Assembly (NCBI GenBank): GCA_002737445.1
Contig: NSIR01000001.1
Span: 17,360 to 81,359 of the forward strand
Length of the DNA: 64,000 nt
From: Nitrosarchaeum sp.
Lineage (GTDB): Archaea > Thermoproteota > Nitrososphaeria > Nitrososphaerales > Nitrosopumilaceae
Reading direction: 5' to 3'
A program made the translations under genes and the position numbers. Shown one piece after another: positions 41,857 to 51,837 of this stretch. Below the pieces are notes generated by a model. It did not search any database and had not been told where the DNA came from. It was given only the letters and a program-made list of their open reading frames with translations. Every line of letters begins with the position of its first letter. Position 1 is the first letter of the stretch.

Positions 41857-42574
41857 AGAAATCAGTTCTGTTTTTTCATTTCTAACTATTATTCCATCTA
41901 ATAATTCAAATCTTGAAACAATAGCAAAATACATGTACATTTTTCCAATTGTAGGAATTGTAATTGGTTTAATTATTGGTTCAATTGGATTTGGACTTTC
42001 ATTATTTTTAGATCCATTGATTGTAAGTTTGTTAGTTGTTGTTTCATTTGCAATACTTACTGGTATACATCACAGTGATGGTCTAGCAGATTTCGCTGAT
42101 GGCTTGATGGTAAAAGGAACAAAAGAAAAAAAACTTGCAGCAATGAAAGATCTGGTTACTGGTTCTGCAGGAATAGTTGCAATAGTATTGAATATTACGG
42201 GATTGATAATTGCAATTTCACTATCTACTGGATATCAATTATTTTTGGCGATTTTACTTAGTGAGATATGCGCAAAATTTTCTATGGTGTTGATGGCAAG
42301 TATTGGAAAATCTGCATCTTTAGGCTCAAATTCACCATTTGTTGAAGTAATGAAAAACAAAAAGAAGTTGATATTGGCAACTATAATCACTATAATTCCA
42401 TTGATTGTTCTTGGAAATACAACTGGATTGCTCTTATTTGGAGCATGTGTGGGATTAACTCTATTTCTAGTAATTTTAACTACTCGTAGCTTTGGAGGAA
42501 TTACGGGAGATGTTTTGGGTGCCACAAATGAATTAACTCGATTAGCATCTCTTTTAATTTTTGTTTCTATATGA
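41849..42574 (+). CDS. cobS: adenosylcobinamide-GDP ribazoletransferase
   Basis: 241 residues, multi-pass membrane protein, overlapping cbiB by 8 nt. The CDP-alcohol-transferase-like motif GIHHSDGLADFADGLM with its aspartates, then KDLVTGSAGIVAIVL and RSFGGITGDVLGATNEL, are CobS signatures. It attaches the lower-ligand nucleoside to complete cobalamin phosphate. Confidence 0.94.
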   Translation: MFKEISSVFSFLTIIPSNNSNLETIAKYMYIFPIVGIVIGLIIGSIGFGLSLFLDPLIVSLLVVVSFAILTGIHHSDGLADFADGLMVKGTKEKKLAAMKDLVTGSAGIVAIVLNITGLIIAISLSTGYQLFLAILLSEICAKFSMVLMASIGKSASLGSNSPFVEVMKNKKKLILATIITIIPLIVLGNTTGLLLFGACVGLTLFLVILTTRSFGGITGDVLGATNELTRLASLLIFVSI

Positions 42575-43155
42575 TTGGCATTGTTATGGCAGGTGGCAAG
42601 GGTAGTAGAATGAATTTGGTTGAAGAGAAATTACTTTTAAAATATAAAAAACCGATAATACTTCATGTAATTGATGCTCTGGTAAATTCTAAATGTTTTT
42701 CAAAAATATTAGCAATCACAAGTATCAATTCACCAAAAACTAAAAAATTATTGGAAGAAAATAATATTGATTTGTTTAATACTCCTGGTAACGGGTATGT
42801 GGATGATCTTAATTTAGTTCTTAAATCCATAAATGATTTTGTTTTAATTACATCAGCTGATTTACCATTTTTAGATGGAGATATAATAAAAAATATTATC
42901 AGTAAATGTAACTCTGAAAATATTTGGACTACAATTCTTGTCACAAAAAAATTCTCGGAATCATTACATTTATCTTCTAACTATCTACTTATTTTTGAAA
43001 ATCAACAATGCTACTATACTGGAATTTCTTTAGTAAATGCAAAAAATATTTCCAAATTAGAAAATATTCCTGAGAAATTTGTAATAATTGATGATAAAAG
43101 AATCGCTTTTAATCTAAATACAAAACAAGATTATGATTTACTCGGCACTACCTGA
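42571..43155 (+). CDS. cobY: GTP:adenosylcobinamide-phosphate guanylyltransferase CobY
   Basis: 194 residues, ATGA overlap with cobS. Nucleotidyltransferase N-terminus GIVMAGGKGSRMNLVEEKLLLKYKKPII, ITSADLPFLDGD in the middle. This is the archaeal, non-kinase replacement for CobU. Its 3' end runs 18 nt into the convergent S27e gene. Confidence 0.9.
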   Translation: MIGIVMAGGKGSRMNLVEEKLLLKYKKPIILHVIDALVNSKCFSKILAITSINSPKTKKLLEENNIDLFNTPGNGYVDDLNLVLKSINDFVLITSADLPFLDGDIIKNIISKCNSENIWTTILVTKKFSESLHLSSNYLLIFENQQCYYTGISLVNAKNISKLENIPEKFVIIDDKRIAFNLNTKQDYDLLGTT

Positions 43156-43335
43156 AATTTTTCCATTAATTTTTGCTTTAGATCCAGTTGGCTCAGCAAG
43201 ATTATTACCACATGAGTTACAAACAACGATTTGCGATGCATGAGAATATACAACTTGCATCTCACCACATTCATTACAATTAACCTTCTGGAACTTGCTA
43301 GATGGCTGTGGAATTTCAATGTGATCTTTTTTCAT
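43138..43335 (-). CDS. rps27e: 30S ribosomal protein S27e
   Basis: 65 residues. Zn ribbon CNECGEMQVVYSHASQIVVC then NSCG, and LAEPTGSKAKI at the end, as in eS27. Starts inside the last codons of L44e (4-nt overlap). Confidence 0.96.
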   Translation of the reverse strand: MKKDHIEIPQPSSKFQKVNCNECGEMQVVYSHASQIVVCNSCGNNLAEPTGSKAKINGKISGSAE

Positions 43336-43613
43336 ATTGCAATCAACTCAAATTTCTTAATTCTAATCCCATGTTTATTGTATTTCTTTTTACACACTGT
43401 ACATGTCATGATTGGAGTAACTTTCTTTGTAGTTTTTGCAGGTTTTGCAAGTTTTGGGAATTTTTGTCCACCATACCCTCTTTTACGTTCAGCATGTCTA
43501 CGCTCTCCTCTAGCAGAACCTCGTCTTTTACCAGCTTTGTATATTGAGACTTTTTGCTCTGTATGTGCTTTACATTTAGCACAATACTTGCGCATGACCT
43601 TGGGTATGTTCAT
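43332..43613 (-). CDS. rpl44e: 50S ribosomal protein L44e (eL42)
   Basis: 93 residues. MNIPKVMRKYCAKCKAHTEQKVS, basic loop RRGSARGERRHAERKRGYGGQKFPKLAK, TPIMTCTVCKKKY. The two CxxC pairs form its zinc site. First gene of the L44e-S27e pair, divergent from adenine deaminase. Confidence 0.96.
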   Translation of the reverse strand: MNIPKVMRKYCAKCKAHTEQKVSIYKAGKRRGSARGERRHAERKRGYGGQKFPKLAKPAKTTKKVTPIMTCTVCKKKYNKHGIRIKKFELIAI

Positions 43614-43682
43614 ATCAAAAAAACCGCTTCAACGGTAATTTAAGTATTGAATCCATATTAGGTTCAAAGTGCAAGATAATTC

Positions 43683-45446
43683 ATGACTTCGAGCCTATCG
43701 AATTCAATTTCTTCATTAAATTCAGTGGCCATGGGCGATAAAAAAGCAGATCTTGTTTTAATTAATTGTACACTCTTATCTGTTTACACTAGAGAAATAA
43801 TTCCAAAAATTCAGATTGCAATTATTGATGATAGAATTGCATATGTTGGTTTAGACGCAAGACATACAATTGGAAATAAAACAACTACAATTGACGTAAA
43901 GGAAAAATACGTAGGACCAGGTTTTGCAGATCCCCATTTACATATTGATCAATTTGTTTTACCATCAGAACTTGCAAAAAAATCTCTTTTATGTGGAGTT
44001 ACATCACTTTTTTCTGATCCAATAGATATTGTCAGTGTATCTGGTTACAAAGGATTTCAAGAATTTCTCAAGCTTGGAGAAGATTTACCAATTAGAATAT
44101 TTCAAGTTGTGCCTGGTGGTCTTCCAGTTGATTCAAAATTCAGTAGCACTAAAACTTTATCCTTATCACAAGAAAAGTTAGCAATTAAACATCCTCATGT
44201 TCTTGGACTTGGAGAAGTATTTTCATGGACCAAAGTTATACTTCGAGATTCTAAAACAATGAAATCATTATCTGCAATGTTGGAAGTAGATTGTATAATT
44301 AATGGTCATACAGCTGGCGCAAGTGATAAAAAACTCAATGCATATGTCGCTTCTGGAATCTTATCATGTCATGAACCAATCAATTATGATCAAGTTTTAG
44401 AAAGATTACGCTTGGGAATGTGGATTATGATCAGAGAAGGCTCAATTAGGCGTGACTTGAAAGAAATAATTCCAAGTTTATTATCTAACGGAATAAATTT
44501 TGATAGATTGATGTTTTGCTCTGATGGACTTGATCCTATAGATATTGTAAAACATGGTCATATAGATCACTGTATAAGGGAATCAATCAAATTTGGTCTA
44601 AAACCAATTGATGCTATTTCAATGGCATCAAAAAATTGTTTTGATTATTATAAAATGAGTAAAGATTTGGGAGGTATTGCACCAGGAAAACTTGCAGATA
44701 TTTTAATTTTTGATGATTTGAAATCAATTAAACCAAATAAAGTCTTTGTAGGTGGAAAACTAGTTGTTTCAAATGGTAATATTGTTACATCTATCAAGAA
44801 AAAAACAATTGCCCCATGGATAAAAAAAACAGTCAAATTAAAACAATTATCTACAAAAGATTTTGCTATTGCAACAAAAAATAACAGTATCATTGCAAAT
44901 ACCATTTTTATGGAAACTGAAATTATCACTAAACTAGGATCAGCCGAATTATTTTCTAGAGACGGAAATGTTTTAGCTTCATTGGATAAGGATGTGTGGA
45001 AAGTAGCTGCTTTTGATAGAATTCATGGAACAAATAAAAAATCTATTGGGTTTCTTGAAAATTTTGGTGCAGATATTGGTGCTGTGGCATCTACTTGGAG
45101 CTTTCATGAAAATAATATGGTTGTAATTGGCTCTAGTGATTCTGATATGTCTATTGCTGCAAATACTCTTATAAAAAATCAAGGAGGTATTGTTGTAATA
45201 AAATCTGGTAAAATTATTGCATCATTACCATTACAGTTGGCTGGAATTATCTCCACTGATCCATTTGAAAAAGTTTTATTTAATTTTGAAAAAATTAATA
45301 ATTCCATTATTGATTCAGGTTGTAAGTTTTCAAGACCACATCTAATTCCTCTTTTTTTGACGTTTCTTGCTCTTCCATCAATTCGTATAACCTCTGGAGG
45401 AATAGTTGATGTGAAAATGCGATCTTACATTAATCCAATCCAATAA
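43683..45446 (+). CDS. ade: adenine deaminase
   Basis: 587 residues. Metal site PGFADPHLHIDQFVLP, SDPIDIVSVSGY, GGLPVDSKF, LGLGEVFSW, INGHTAGASDKKLNAYVASG, MFCSDGLDPIDI, and the long C-terminal domain with GADIGAVASTWSFHENNMVVIG and IRITSGGIVDV. It deaminates adenine to hypoxanthine for purine salvage. Length matches the family. Confidence 0.93.
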   Translation: MTSSLSNSISSLNSVAMGDKKADLVLINCTLLSVYTREIIPKIQIAIIDDRIAYVGLDARHTIGNKTTTIDVKEKYVGPGFADPHLHIDQFVLPSELAKKSLLCGVTSLFSDPIDIVSVSGYKGFQEFLKLGEDLPIRIFQVVPGGLPVDSKFSSTKTLSLSQEKLAIKHPHVLGLGEVFSWTKVILRDSKTMKSLSAMLEVDCIINGHTAGASDKKLNAYVASGILSCHEPINYDQVLERLRLGMWIMIREGSIRRDLKEIIPSLLSNGINFDRLMFCSDGLDPIDIVKHGHIDHCIRESIKFGLKPIDAISMASKNCFDYYKMSKDLGGIAPGKLADILIFDDLKSIKPNKVFVGGKLVVSNGNIVTSIKKKTIAPWIKKTVKLKQLSTKDFAIATKNNSIIANTIFMETEIITKLGSAELFSRDGNVLASLDKDVWKVAAFDRIHGTNKKSIGFLENFGADIGAVASTWSFHENNMVVIGSSDSDMSIAANTLIKNQGGIVVIKSGKIIASLPLQLAGIISTDPFEKVLFNFEKINNSIIDSGCKFSRPHLIPLFLTFLALPSIRITSGGIVDVKMRSYINPIQ

Positions 45447-45488
45447 GAATGTTAAAAAGGGGGATTTAGAGTTTTTAATCTTATAGCG

Positions 45489-47084
45489 ATGGCATCAATT
45501 CAACAAACACCAAATGGACCAATTTTAGTTCTAAAAGAGAGCGCACTACAACAAAAAGGTAAAGACGCTCAGCACAATAACATTGCTGCTGCAAAACTAG
45601 TTGCTGAATTAGTTCGAAGTAGTCTAGGTCCAAGAGGTTTAGATAAAATGCTAGTCGATTCTTTAGGTGACGTTACTATTACAAATGATGGTGCAACCAT
45701 CTTAAAAGAAATTGATGTTCAACACCCAGCTGCCAAAATGATGGTTGAAATTGCAAAAACAGTTGATAGTGAAGTGGGCGATGGAACAACTTCATCTGTA
45801 GTTTTTGCAGGTGCTCTTTTAGCAAGAGCAGAGGATCTTTTGAAAAAAGATGTCCATCCATCAGTGATTATTGAAGGTTATCAAGCAGCAGCTGAAAAAA
45901 CACTAGAAATTTACGCAGAAATGGCAAAAAAAATTCAGCCAGACGATAAAGAGACACTACTTAAAATTGCCACAACTAGTATGCAATCAAAATTAATATC
46001 TGATGACAGTGACGTTTTATCAAAAATTGTAGTTGATGCAATCTTGAGTGTTGCAATAAAAAAAGGAGAAACTTATTCTGTTGATCTTGAGAATATTAAA
46101 GTTGAAAAGAAAGCAGGCGGTTCTATTACAGATACTCAAATAATCAAAGGCATTGTTTTAGATAAAGAAATTGTTCATAGTGGAATGCCTACGAAAATTG
46201 AAAAGGCAAAAATTGCACTTTTAAATTCTGCACTAGAAATTGAAAAAACTGAAATGAGTGCAGAAATAAGAATTACTGATCCTACACAAATGCAAATGTT
46301 TTTGGAAGAAGAAAATAGAATGCTCAAAACAATGGTTGACAAACTACATTCTGTTGGCGTTAATGTATTAATTTGTCAAAAAGGAATTGACGATATTGCA
46401 CAACACTACTTGGCAAAATATGGTATTATGGCAGTAAGACGAGTTAAAGAAAGTGATATGATTAAACTTGGTAAAGCTACTGGAGGACGTGTTATCTCTA
46501 ATCTTGATGATCTTACAGAAAAAGATCTCGGAGTTGCAGATTTAGCTCATCAAAAGAAAGTAGAATCTGATAAATGGGTATTCATTGAAGGATGTAGAAA
46601 TCCACAATCTGTAACTATGCTTATTCGTGGAGGAACTCAAAGAGTTATTGACGAAGTTGATAGATCAATTCATGATTCTCTAATGGTAGTAAAAGATGTA
46701 ATTGAAAAACCAGAAATTGTAGCAGGTGGCGGTGCACCAGAATCATATGCTGCATCAAAGCTCAAAGATTGGTCAGATTCATTTGATGGACGAGAACAAC
46801 TTGCAATTAAAAAATATGCAGAAGCATTGGAAGTCATTCCATTGACAATAGCAGAAAATGCTGGAATGGATCCAATTGATACTATGGCAACACTTAGAGC
46901 AAAACATAATCAAGGTCGTAAATGGACTGGAATTGATGCAAGAAATACAAAGATTGCAGATATGTTAGCTATCGATGTTGTAGAACCACTTGCAGTAAAA
47001 GAACAGATAATAAAATCCGCAACTGAAGCCGCATGTATGATCCTTAGAATTGATGATGTAATTTCAGTTTCTGGCGGACGATAA
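45489..47084 (+). CDS. thermosome (group II chaperonin) subunit
   Basis: 531 residues. [66 protein letters not shown], the substrate-domain loop and [12 protein letters not shown]...[12 protein letters not shown] are all standard. It ends ISVSGGR without the Gly/Met-rich tail seen in some paralogues. Forms double-ring folding chambers with ATP. An A/G-rich gttaaaaaggggg lies at 45450-45462 about where the TATA box should be. Confidence 0.97.
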   Translation: MASIQQTPNGPILVLKESALQQKGKDAQHNNIAAAKLVAELVRSSLGPRGLDKMLVDSLGDVTITNDGATILKEIDVQHPAAKMMVEIAKTVDSEVGDGTTSSVVFAGALLARAEDLLKKDVHPSVIIEGYQAAAEKTLEIYAEMAKKIQPDDKETLLKIATTSMQSKLISDDSDVLSKIVVDAILSVAIKKGETYSVDLENIKVEKKAGGSITDTQIIKGIVLDKEIVHSGMPTKIEKAKIALLNSALEIEKTEMSAEIRITDPTQMQMFLEEENRMLKTMVDKLHSVGVNVLICQKGIDDIAQHYLAKYGIMAVRRVKESDMIKLGKATGGRVISNLDDLTEKDLGVADLAHQKKVESDKWVFIEGCRNPQSVTMLIRGGTQRVIDEVDRSIHDSLMVVKDVIEKPEIVAGGGAPESYAASKLKDWSDSFDGREQLAIKKYAEALEVIPLTIAENAGMDPIDTMATLRAKHNQGRKWTGIDARNTKIADMLAIDVVEPLAVKEQIIKSATEAACMILRIDDVISVSGGR

Positions 47085-47135
47085 ATTTCATAATTATTAG
47101 ATAAAACTTAAGCAATCGTATTTCATTAAATTATT

Positions 47136-48005
47136 GTGTATAAACTAGGAATAGATCTTGGTGGAACTAAAATTGAAGGTATTATCCTTGATGAAAATCT
47201 TGAGACGATTCAAAGAAAACGAGTTCCAACGCCTCAAAGTGATTATTTTGAAATACTAGAGACAATAAATTCACTAACAATAGATCTTTTAGAAAATATT
47301 AAAGATTACTCTATAGGAATTTGCACTCCTGGTGCAATTTCAAAAAAAACCGGTTTGATAAAAAACAGCAATACTCAATGTCTTATCGGTAAATCTCTCA
47401 AAGAAGATTTAGAAAATAAATTACACAAAAAAATATTGATGGAAAATGACGCAAATTGTTTTGCAATAGCTGAATCTACAATAGGAATTGCAAAAGAATT
47501 CAATGTTGTTTTTGGAGTCATAATGGGCACTGGAGTTGGCGGAGGTATAGTTATTGATAAAAAAATTCATCAAGGTAGAATCAATATTGCTGGAGAATGG
47601 GGGCATCATACATTACATCGAAATGGAAATAATTGTTATTGTGGAAAACGAGGCTGTGTTGAGACATACATCAGTGGTCCTGCATTAGAAAAAAGATGGA
47701 AGGAATTAACTGGAAAATCACAAAATTTGGTTGAAATTATATCCAATCTTGAGAATTTTGAAGAAAAACAGTGGAAGAATGAATTTTTACAAAACTTTGG
47801 ATTTGGATTAGCAAATGTAATTGATATTTTGGATCCAGATGCAATCGTATTAGGTGGTGGTCTATCTAATATTGATTTTTTATACACTGAAGGAAAAAAT
47901 TCTGTATATGATAAAGTATTTTCAGATTTAATTGATACACCCATACTAAAAAATAAATTGGGTGATTCTGCCGGAGTTTACGGTGCAGCATTACTACAAA
48001 TTTAA
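47136..48005 (+). CDS. ROK-family sugar kinase (glucokinase-like)
   Basis: 289 residues from GTG. ATP loop LGIDLGGTKIEGI, substrate segment KILMENDANCFAIAE, GTGVGGGIVIDKKIHQG, INIAGEWGHHTLHRNGNNCYCGKRGCVETYISG (zinc site and catalytic region), and IVLGGGLSNIDF. Glucose or N-acetyl-hexosamine kinase activity is typical; the exact sugar is open. Confidence 0.88.
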   Translation: MYKLGIDLGGTKIEGIILDENLETIQRKRVPTPQSDYFEILETINSLTIDLLENIKDYSIGICTPGAISKKTGLIKNSNTQCLIGKSLKEDLENKLHKKILMENDANCFAIAESTIGIAKEFNVVFGVIMGTGVGGGIVIDKKIHQGRINIAGEWGHHTLHRNGNNCYCGKRGCVETYISGPALEKRWKELTGKSQNLVEIISNLENFEEKQWKNEFLQNFGFGLANVIDILDPDAIVLGGGLSNIDFLYTEGKNSVYDKVFSDLIDTPILKNKLGDSAGVYGAALLQI

Positions 48006-48053
48006 TTATCAAATTTATAAAAAATTAATTAGTAAAACAATACTTGATATATT

Positions 48054-48548
48054 TTAAATTAAATTAATTTTTCTTACAATTTTCCATTTTTCTACATCTG
48101 GAAAAAATTCTTGTACGACAAGATCTTTTACCATAAAATTATTTTTTATATTTAATCCATTAATTATTTTGAGTTTTTCTTCTTTTGGTAAAATTTTATA
48201 AATTAAACTGATATGTGGATTTAATTGATATTTAGCAATCTTTTCAAAATGTTTTTTAAGATTGTTATAAATAATTTCTATTTCATTATTTACTTTTAAT
48301 TCAATGTAAACTGTTTTCCATAACCCTTCTGATTGAAGAATTTGTGATTTTTCTATTAAGAAACTATTTGAATTTTGTATTATATTTTTTACAATCTTTT
48401 CAATAAAATTAATTTCTAAATCAACCAATCCATAAACTGTGATATGCGGTTCAAACCTTGGTGCTTCATATTTTTTAGAAAGTGTATTTATAATATTTTT
48501 TAAATATTCTGAATCAGTTTTTGAAAAGGTAAGCCAAATTGCGTACAT
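48054..48548 (-). CDS. 2H phosphoesterase (cyclic phosphodiesterase / 2'-5' RNA ligase-like)
   Basis: 164 residues. Two HxT/S motifs define the fold: PHITVYG (about residue 36) and PHISLIY (about residue 112). It resembles cyclic phosphodiesterases of the 2H family that open ADP-ribose 1'',2''-cyclic phosphate or 2',3'-cyclic ends. It follows the DUF2024 gene by 13 nt on the same strand. Confidence 0.8.
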   Translation of the reverse strand: MYAIWLTFSKTDSEYLKNIINTLSKKYEAPRFEPHITVYGLVDLEINFIEKIVKNIIQNSNSFLIEKSQILQSEGLWKTVYIELKVNNEIEIIYNNLKKHFEKIAKYQLNPHISLIYKILPKEEKLKIINGLNIKNNFMVKDLVVQEFFPDVEKWKIVRKINLI

Positions 48549-48561
48549 GACTATTCAGATT

Positions 48562-48822
48562 TTATTTTGGACATCCTTCCATTTTTGCAATAAAGTAGCC
48601 GTTCGTCATTACCTCAATTTCAATTTCATCTGATATTGATTGTGTATGACAAAATCTACATTCTTTTGTAGTTATTTCAGCCTCATTTTCTCCAATACTT
48701 TTCAACCATTCCTTTCCAAATGAAATTGCTTTATCTAAATCATTTTTGTCTGTAATTATATCAAAATGTATGACATGTCCATTTTTTGATTTAACAAATG
48801 TATCAAATACATGAAAACCCAT
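48562..48822 (-). CDS. DUF2024-family protein
   Basis: 86 residues. MGFHVFDTFVKSKNGHVIHFDIIT, KAISFGKEWLKSIGE and CRFCHTQSISDEIEI fit the small DUF2024 family of unknown function. The CRFCH and a C-terminal Cys may bind metal. A 9-bp hairpin (48853-48877) lies just upstream on this strand. Confidence 0.75.
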   Translation of the reverse strand: MGFHVFDTFVKSKNGHVIHFDIITDKNDLDKAISFGKEWLKSIGENEAEITTKECRFCHTQSISDEIEIEVMTNGYFIAKMEGCPK

Positions 48823-48852
48823 ACATTCTAAAAAAAATTTGATTATTAATTG

Positions 48853-48877
48853 ATTACTTGATACATCTTCAAGTAAT
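48853..48877. promoter_or_regulatory. 9-bp hairpin between guaA and the DUF2024 gene
   Basis: ATTACTTGA (48853-48861) and TCAAGTAAT (48869-48877) pair perfectly across TACATCT. It lies 31 bp before the DUF2024 start, just upstream of where its TATA box should be, and 55 nt after the guaA stop on the same strand. It could be an operator or the end of the guaA transcript. Confidence 0.4.
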
Positions 48878-48931
48878 TTATTTTATGATTAGTAATTCAT
48901 TTTGAAAATATTTTCTAAATTATTTAATATT

Positions 48932-50455
48932 TTATTGCGGTTCAATTGTTGCAGGAGGTTTACTTGAAATTGCATATGTTACCCATGTAACATCTTCTAC
49001 TTCATTTGTAATTCTATTACTTATTTTTTCTAGTAACTCATGTGGTAATCGTGTCCAATCTGCAGTCATTGCATCAATTGAATCAACCACTCTGACCATC
49101 ACAATGTTTCCGTACTTTCTTTCATCACCTACAACTCCTACAGCTTTATCATCACCTACAGCCGCATATGCCTGCCAGACTTTGCCGTATAGATTCGCTT
49201 TAATTAATTCATCCTCTACAATTTTACTTGCCATTTTTGATATTTGTAATTTTTTTAGAGTAACTTCACCAATAATTCTTACAGCTAGACCTGGTCCTGG
49301 AAATGGATGTCGCATGAAGAGTTTTTCTGGAACTCCTAAAATTTTAGCTATTTTTCTAACTTCGTCTTTATACAAATCACGTAATGGTTCTAAAATTTGT
49401 AAATCAAGCCAATCTGGTAAGCCCCCCACATTATGATGTGATTTTATTACAGAAGCTGGACCTTTTGAAACTCCACTTTCTATTACATCTGGATATAGTG
49501 TTCCTTGGGCAAGCCATTTAAAAGGTGCATTTTTTTTTGCAAATTCAGTAAATACACGAACAAATTCCTCCCCTATGATTATTCTTTTTCTCTCAGGATC
49601 TTCCACACCTTTTAATTTGTCTAAAAAAGTTTGAACTGCATCAACTGCTGTAAAATTTAAAGCAAAATTATTTTTGAACATTTCTTCAATTTCAATTTCT
49701 TCATTTAATCTTAAAAGACCATTATTTACAAAAATACATTTTAGTCTATTTCCAATTGCTTTGTGAATCAATAATGCTGCCACTGTGGAATCAATTCCCC
49801 CACTTACACCGCATAATACATTTCCTTCAATTTTTGAAATTTTTTCTACCGCAGTATCGATAAACCCTTCCATGGTCCAATCTTGTTTAGCTCCACATAT
49901 TTTTAAAACAAAATTTTTGAGAATTTCAGTTCCTTGCTCTGTGTGAATTACTTCTGGGTGGAATTGAATTCCATATATTGATTTTTCTTGTAATGCAATT
50001 GCTGCAGCCTTTGCACTTTCAGTATGTCCTATAACTTTGAATCCATTTGGAATTTGTTCTGCTTCATCTCCATGACTCATCCATGCTCTAACTGATTGAC
50101 CTATTCCACTAAGTAGATCATTATCACTATCTACTGTAAGTAATGATGATCCATATTCTTTATTGGCTCTTTTTACTTTACCACCAAATTTATTTACAAT
50201 TAATTGATGTCCATAACAAATTCCAAGTAATGGTAAATTCATATCAAAAATTTTATTTTCTGGAACAGGTGCATCTAAATTATATACGCTAGATGGACCT
50301 CCTGAAAAAATTATTCCTTTGGGATCAAGTTTTTGTAATTCTTCAATACTAATATCAAAAGGAACAAGCTCTGCATATACCGAAAATTCTCTAATTCGTC
50401 TACAAATTAAATGACTATATTGCGACCCAAAATCTAAAACTACGATCTTGTCCAT
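48932..50455 (-). CDS. guaA: GMP synthase (glutamine-hydrolysing)
   Basis: 507 residues, with both activities fused. Amidotransferase triad: Cys in LLGICYGHQL, His and Glu in IQFHPEV. ATP-pyrophosphatase P-loop GVSGGIDSTVAALL, QGTLYPDVIESG, HNVGGLP and FMRHPFPGPGLAVRIIGE. It converts XMP to GMP. Some archaea split this into two genes; here it is the single-chain form. IMP dehydrogenase, the step before, is 2.3 kb away on the other strand. Confidence 0.97.
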   Translation of the reverse strand: MDKIVVLDFGSQYSHLICRRIREFSVYAELVPFDISIEELQKLDPKGIIFSGGPSSVYNLDAPVPENKIFDMNLPLLGICYGHQLIVNKFGGKVKRANKEYGSSLLTVDSDNDLLSGIGQSVRAWMSHGDEAEQIPNGFKVIGHTESAKAAAIALQEKSIYGIQFHPEVIHTEQGTEILKNFVLKICGAKQDWTMEGFIDTAVEKISKIEGNVLCGVSGGIDSTVAALLIHKAIGNRLKCIFVNNGLLRLNEEIEIEEMFKNNFALNFTAVDAVQTFLDKLKGVEDPERKRIIIGEEFVRVFTEFAKKNAPFKWLAQGTLYPDVIESGVSKGPASVIKSHHNVGGLPDWLDLQILEPLRDLYKDEVRKIAKILGVPEKLFMRHPFPGPGLAVRIIGEVTLKKLQISKMASKIVEDELIKANLYGKVWQAYAAVGDDKAVGVVGDERKYGNIVMVRVVDSIDAMTADWTRLPHELLEKISNRITNEVEDVTWVTYAISSKPPATIEPQ

Positions 50456-50459
50456 ACAA

Positions 50460-51041
50460 TCACTTTTTTATATTTTCAAGCATACGTGTAAGTGACCAGC
50501 CTGCAGTACTAATTATTTCATTTATTCGTTCTTTTTGTCTGTAATTTTTTATAATTATTTCTCTAATATCAGAGCCATTTTTGTTTATTATATAATCAAT
50601 AACTGATTCTTTTTCTATTTTGCCATTTTCAGCTTCTGCAGAGTCTTTTCGCTTCATTTCTCCAATAATTCTATCAATGAAAAATGATTTGAAAGGCGGT
50701 GTATCTGCATTTATCTCCATACTGTCTTCTAGAATAATTGAAACTTGATCAGTTGTAATGTATGCATTTGCAATTATTTTACCGTCGCTTCCATTTGTTA
50801 TTGGTATTGAGTTTTCTTGAACTTTTTGTGTAGTTGTAATCTGAGTTTTTGTAGATGGTTCCAAAGTTTTTACTGTATTAATTGCAGATGCTTTTGTAAA
50901 ACTTGATTCTTTTAATATTAAATCTAAAATAACTAAATTTTTTTCAAGTGTTTCTATGGCATTTTGATATTTCTCAATTTGTTTGTTTACCACATCTTTC
51001 ATAGCAACAACATCTCGTAATTGTTCATCAGAGAATTTCAT
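50460..51041 (-). CDS. conserved hypothetical coiled-coil protein
   Basis: 193 residues. The N-terminal ~50 residues form a coiled coil (VVNKQIEKYQNAIETLEKNLVILDLILKES). After a Thr-rich linker is a compact domain (GKIIANAYITTDQVSIILEDSMEIN and FKSFFIDRIIGEMK) ending in a helix. No known family. It lies 4 nt before guaA and 36 nt after mptE on the same strand, so all three may be one transcript. Confidence 0.65.
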   Translation of the reverse strand: MKFSDEQLRDVVAMKDVVNKQIEKYQNAIETLEKNLVILDLILKESSFTKASAINTVKTLEPSTKTQITTTQKVQENSIPITNGSDGKIIANAYITTDQVSIILEDSMEINADTPPFKSFFIDRIIGEMKRKDSAEAENGKIEKESVIDYIINKNGSDIREIIIKNYRQKERINEIISTAGWSLTRMLENIKK

Positions 51042-51077
51042 AATTTCTTTTATAATTACAAGGGTATTAAATGCATT

Positions 51078-51815
51078 CTAGGTAATTATAATATCCAGTT
51101 CTCTAAATGATATTTTTTGAAAACCTTTAATTGAATTTGATGTCGTAAATAACTCTGAACTTGTCTTTTTTGATAACCATTCTAAAAGTGACTTTGCTTT
51201 TCTCAATTTCTTTAATTTAATTTTTCTATCTACTACTTTTGTTTGAGAGTATTTTCCTATTTTTCCGTTAAAATCCATTCCAAATAAAATTATTTTCTTT
51301 GCATCAAAATAACTTGCAAGAAAAACTGCTCTGTCACCATCTGTGAAACCCCCAAAATTTTGCATATTTCTAAATGGTTTTGTTTGTGTACTTCCAATAC
51401 AATTTTTGAAATATTTTACAAGAAATAATTTTACAATATTATCTCCATGTGCATGAACCACAAAAATTGAATCAGTTTTTCCAACTTTGATTAATGAATC
51501 TTTATCACCGTCTAAATCTGTGACAACAATATCTGGATTAATTCCATTTTCAATCAAAGATTTCACTGCACTATCTGCTACAATTTTTACAACCTTACTA
51601 AAATTTTTCAATACAGGTATAGCTAAAGATAATGATGTACCTGCACCTATGACAAAAACAGTTTTTCCTTTTATCTGTTTATTAATTTTATTAATTGATA
51701 CAGTTTTTCTCAAAATTGAATCTAAAATAATTGCTGATCCCATATCTTGCTTTTTACTGAATTTGAATTCACGTAAAATTTCTAAATATCTTTTATTCCA
51801 ACCTAAAATCATCAT
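51078..51815 (-). CDS. mptE: 6-hydroxymethyl-7,8-dihydropterin pyrophosphokinase (archaeal MptE)
   Basis: 245 residues from ATG 51815; a TTG at 51824 would nearly touch the divergent dihydropteroate synthase start. DUF115 family: TVFVIGAGTSLSLAIP, IVVTDLDGDKDSL, FVVHAHGDNIVKLF, GGFTDGDRAVFLASYF and ILFGMDFNGKIGKYSQTK. It replaces bacterial FolK in making the pterin diphosphate. The divergent folP is the next step of the pathway. Confidence 0.88.
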   Translation of the reverse strand: MMILGWNKRYLEILREFKFSKKQDMGSAIILDSILRKTVSINKINKQIKGKTVFVIGAGTSLSLAIPVLKNFSKVVKIVADSAVKSLIENGINPDIVVTDLDGDKDSLIKVGKTDSIFVVHAHGDNIVKLFLVKYFKNCIGSTQTKPFRNMQNFGGFTDGDRAVFLASYFDAKKIILFGMDFNGKIGKYSQTKVVDRKIKLKKLRKAKSLLEWLSKKTSSELFTTSNSIKGFQKISFRELDIIIT

Positions 51816-51837
51816 ATGACTCAAATTGCTAAGCTTT

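Noticed and set aside
43231..43638. Plus-strand frames across the S27e/L44e genes
   Set aside because: Antisense to two unmistakable ribosomal protein genes; Cys/Phe/Leu-rich nonsense translation.
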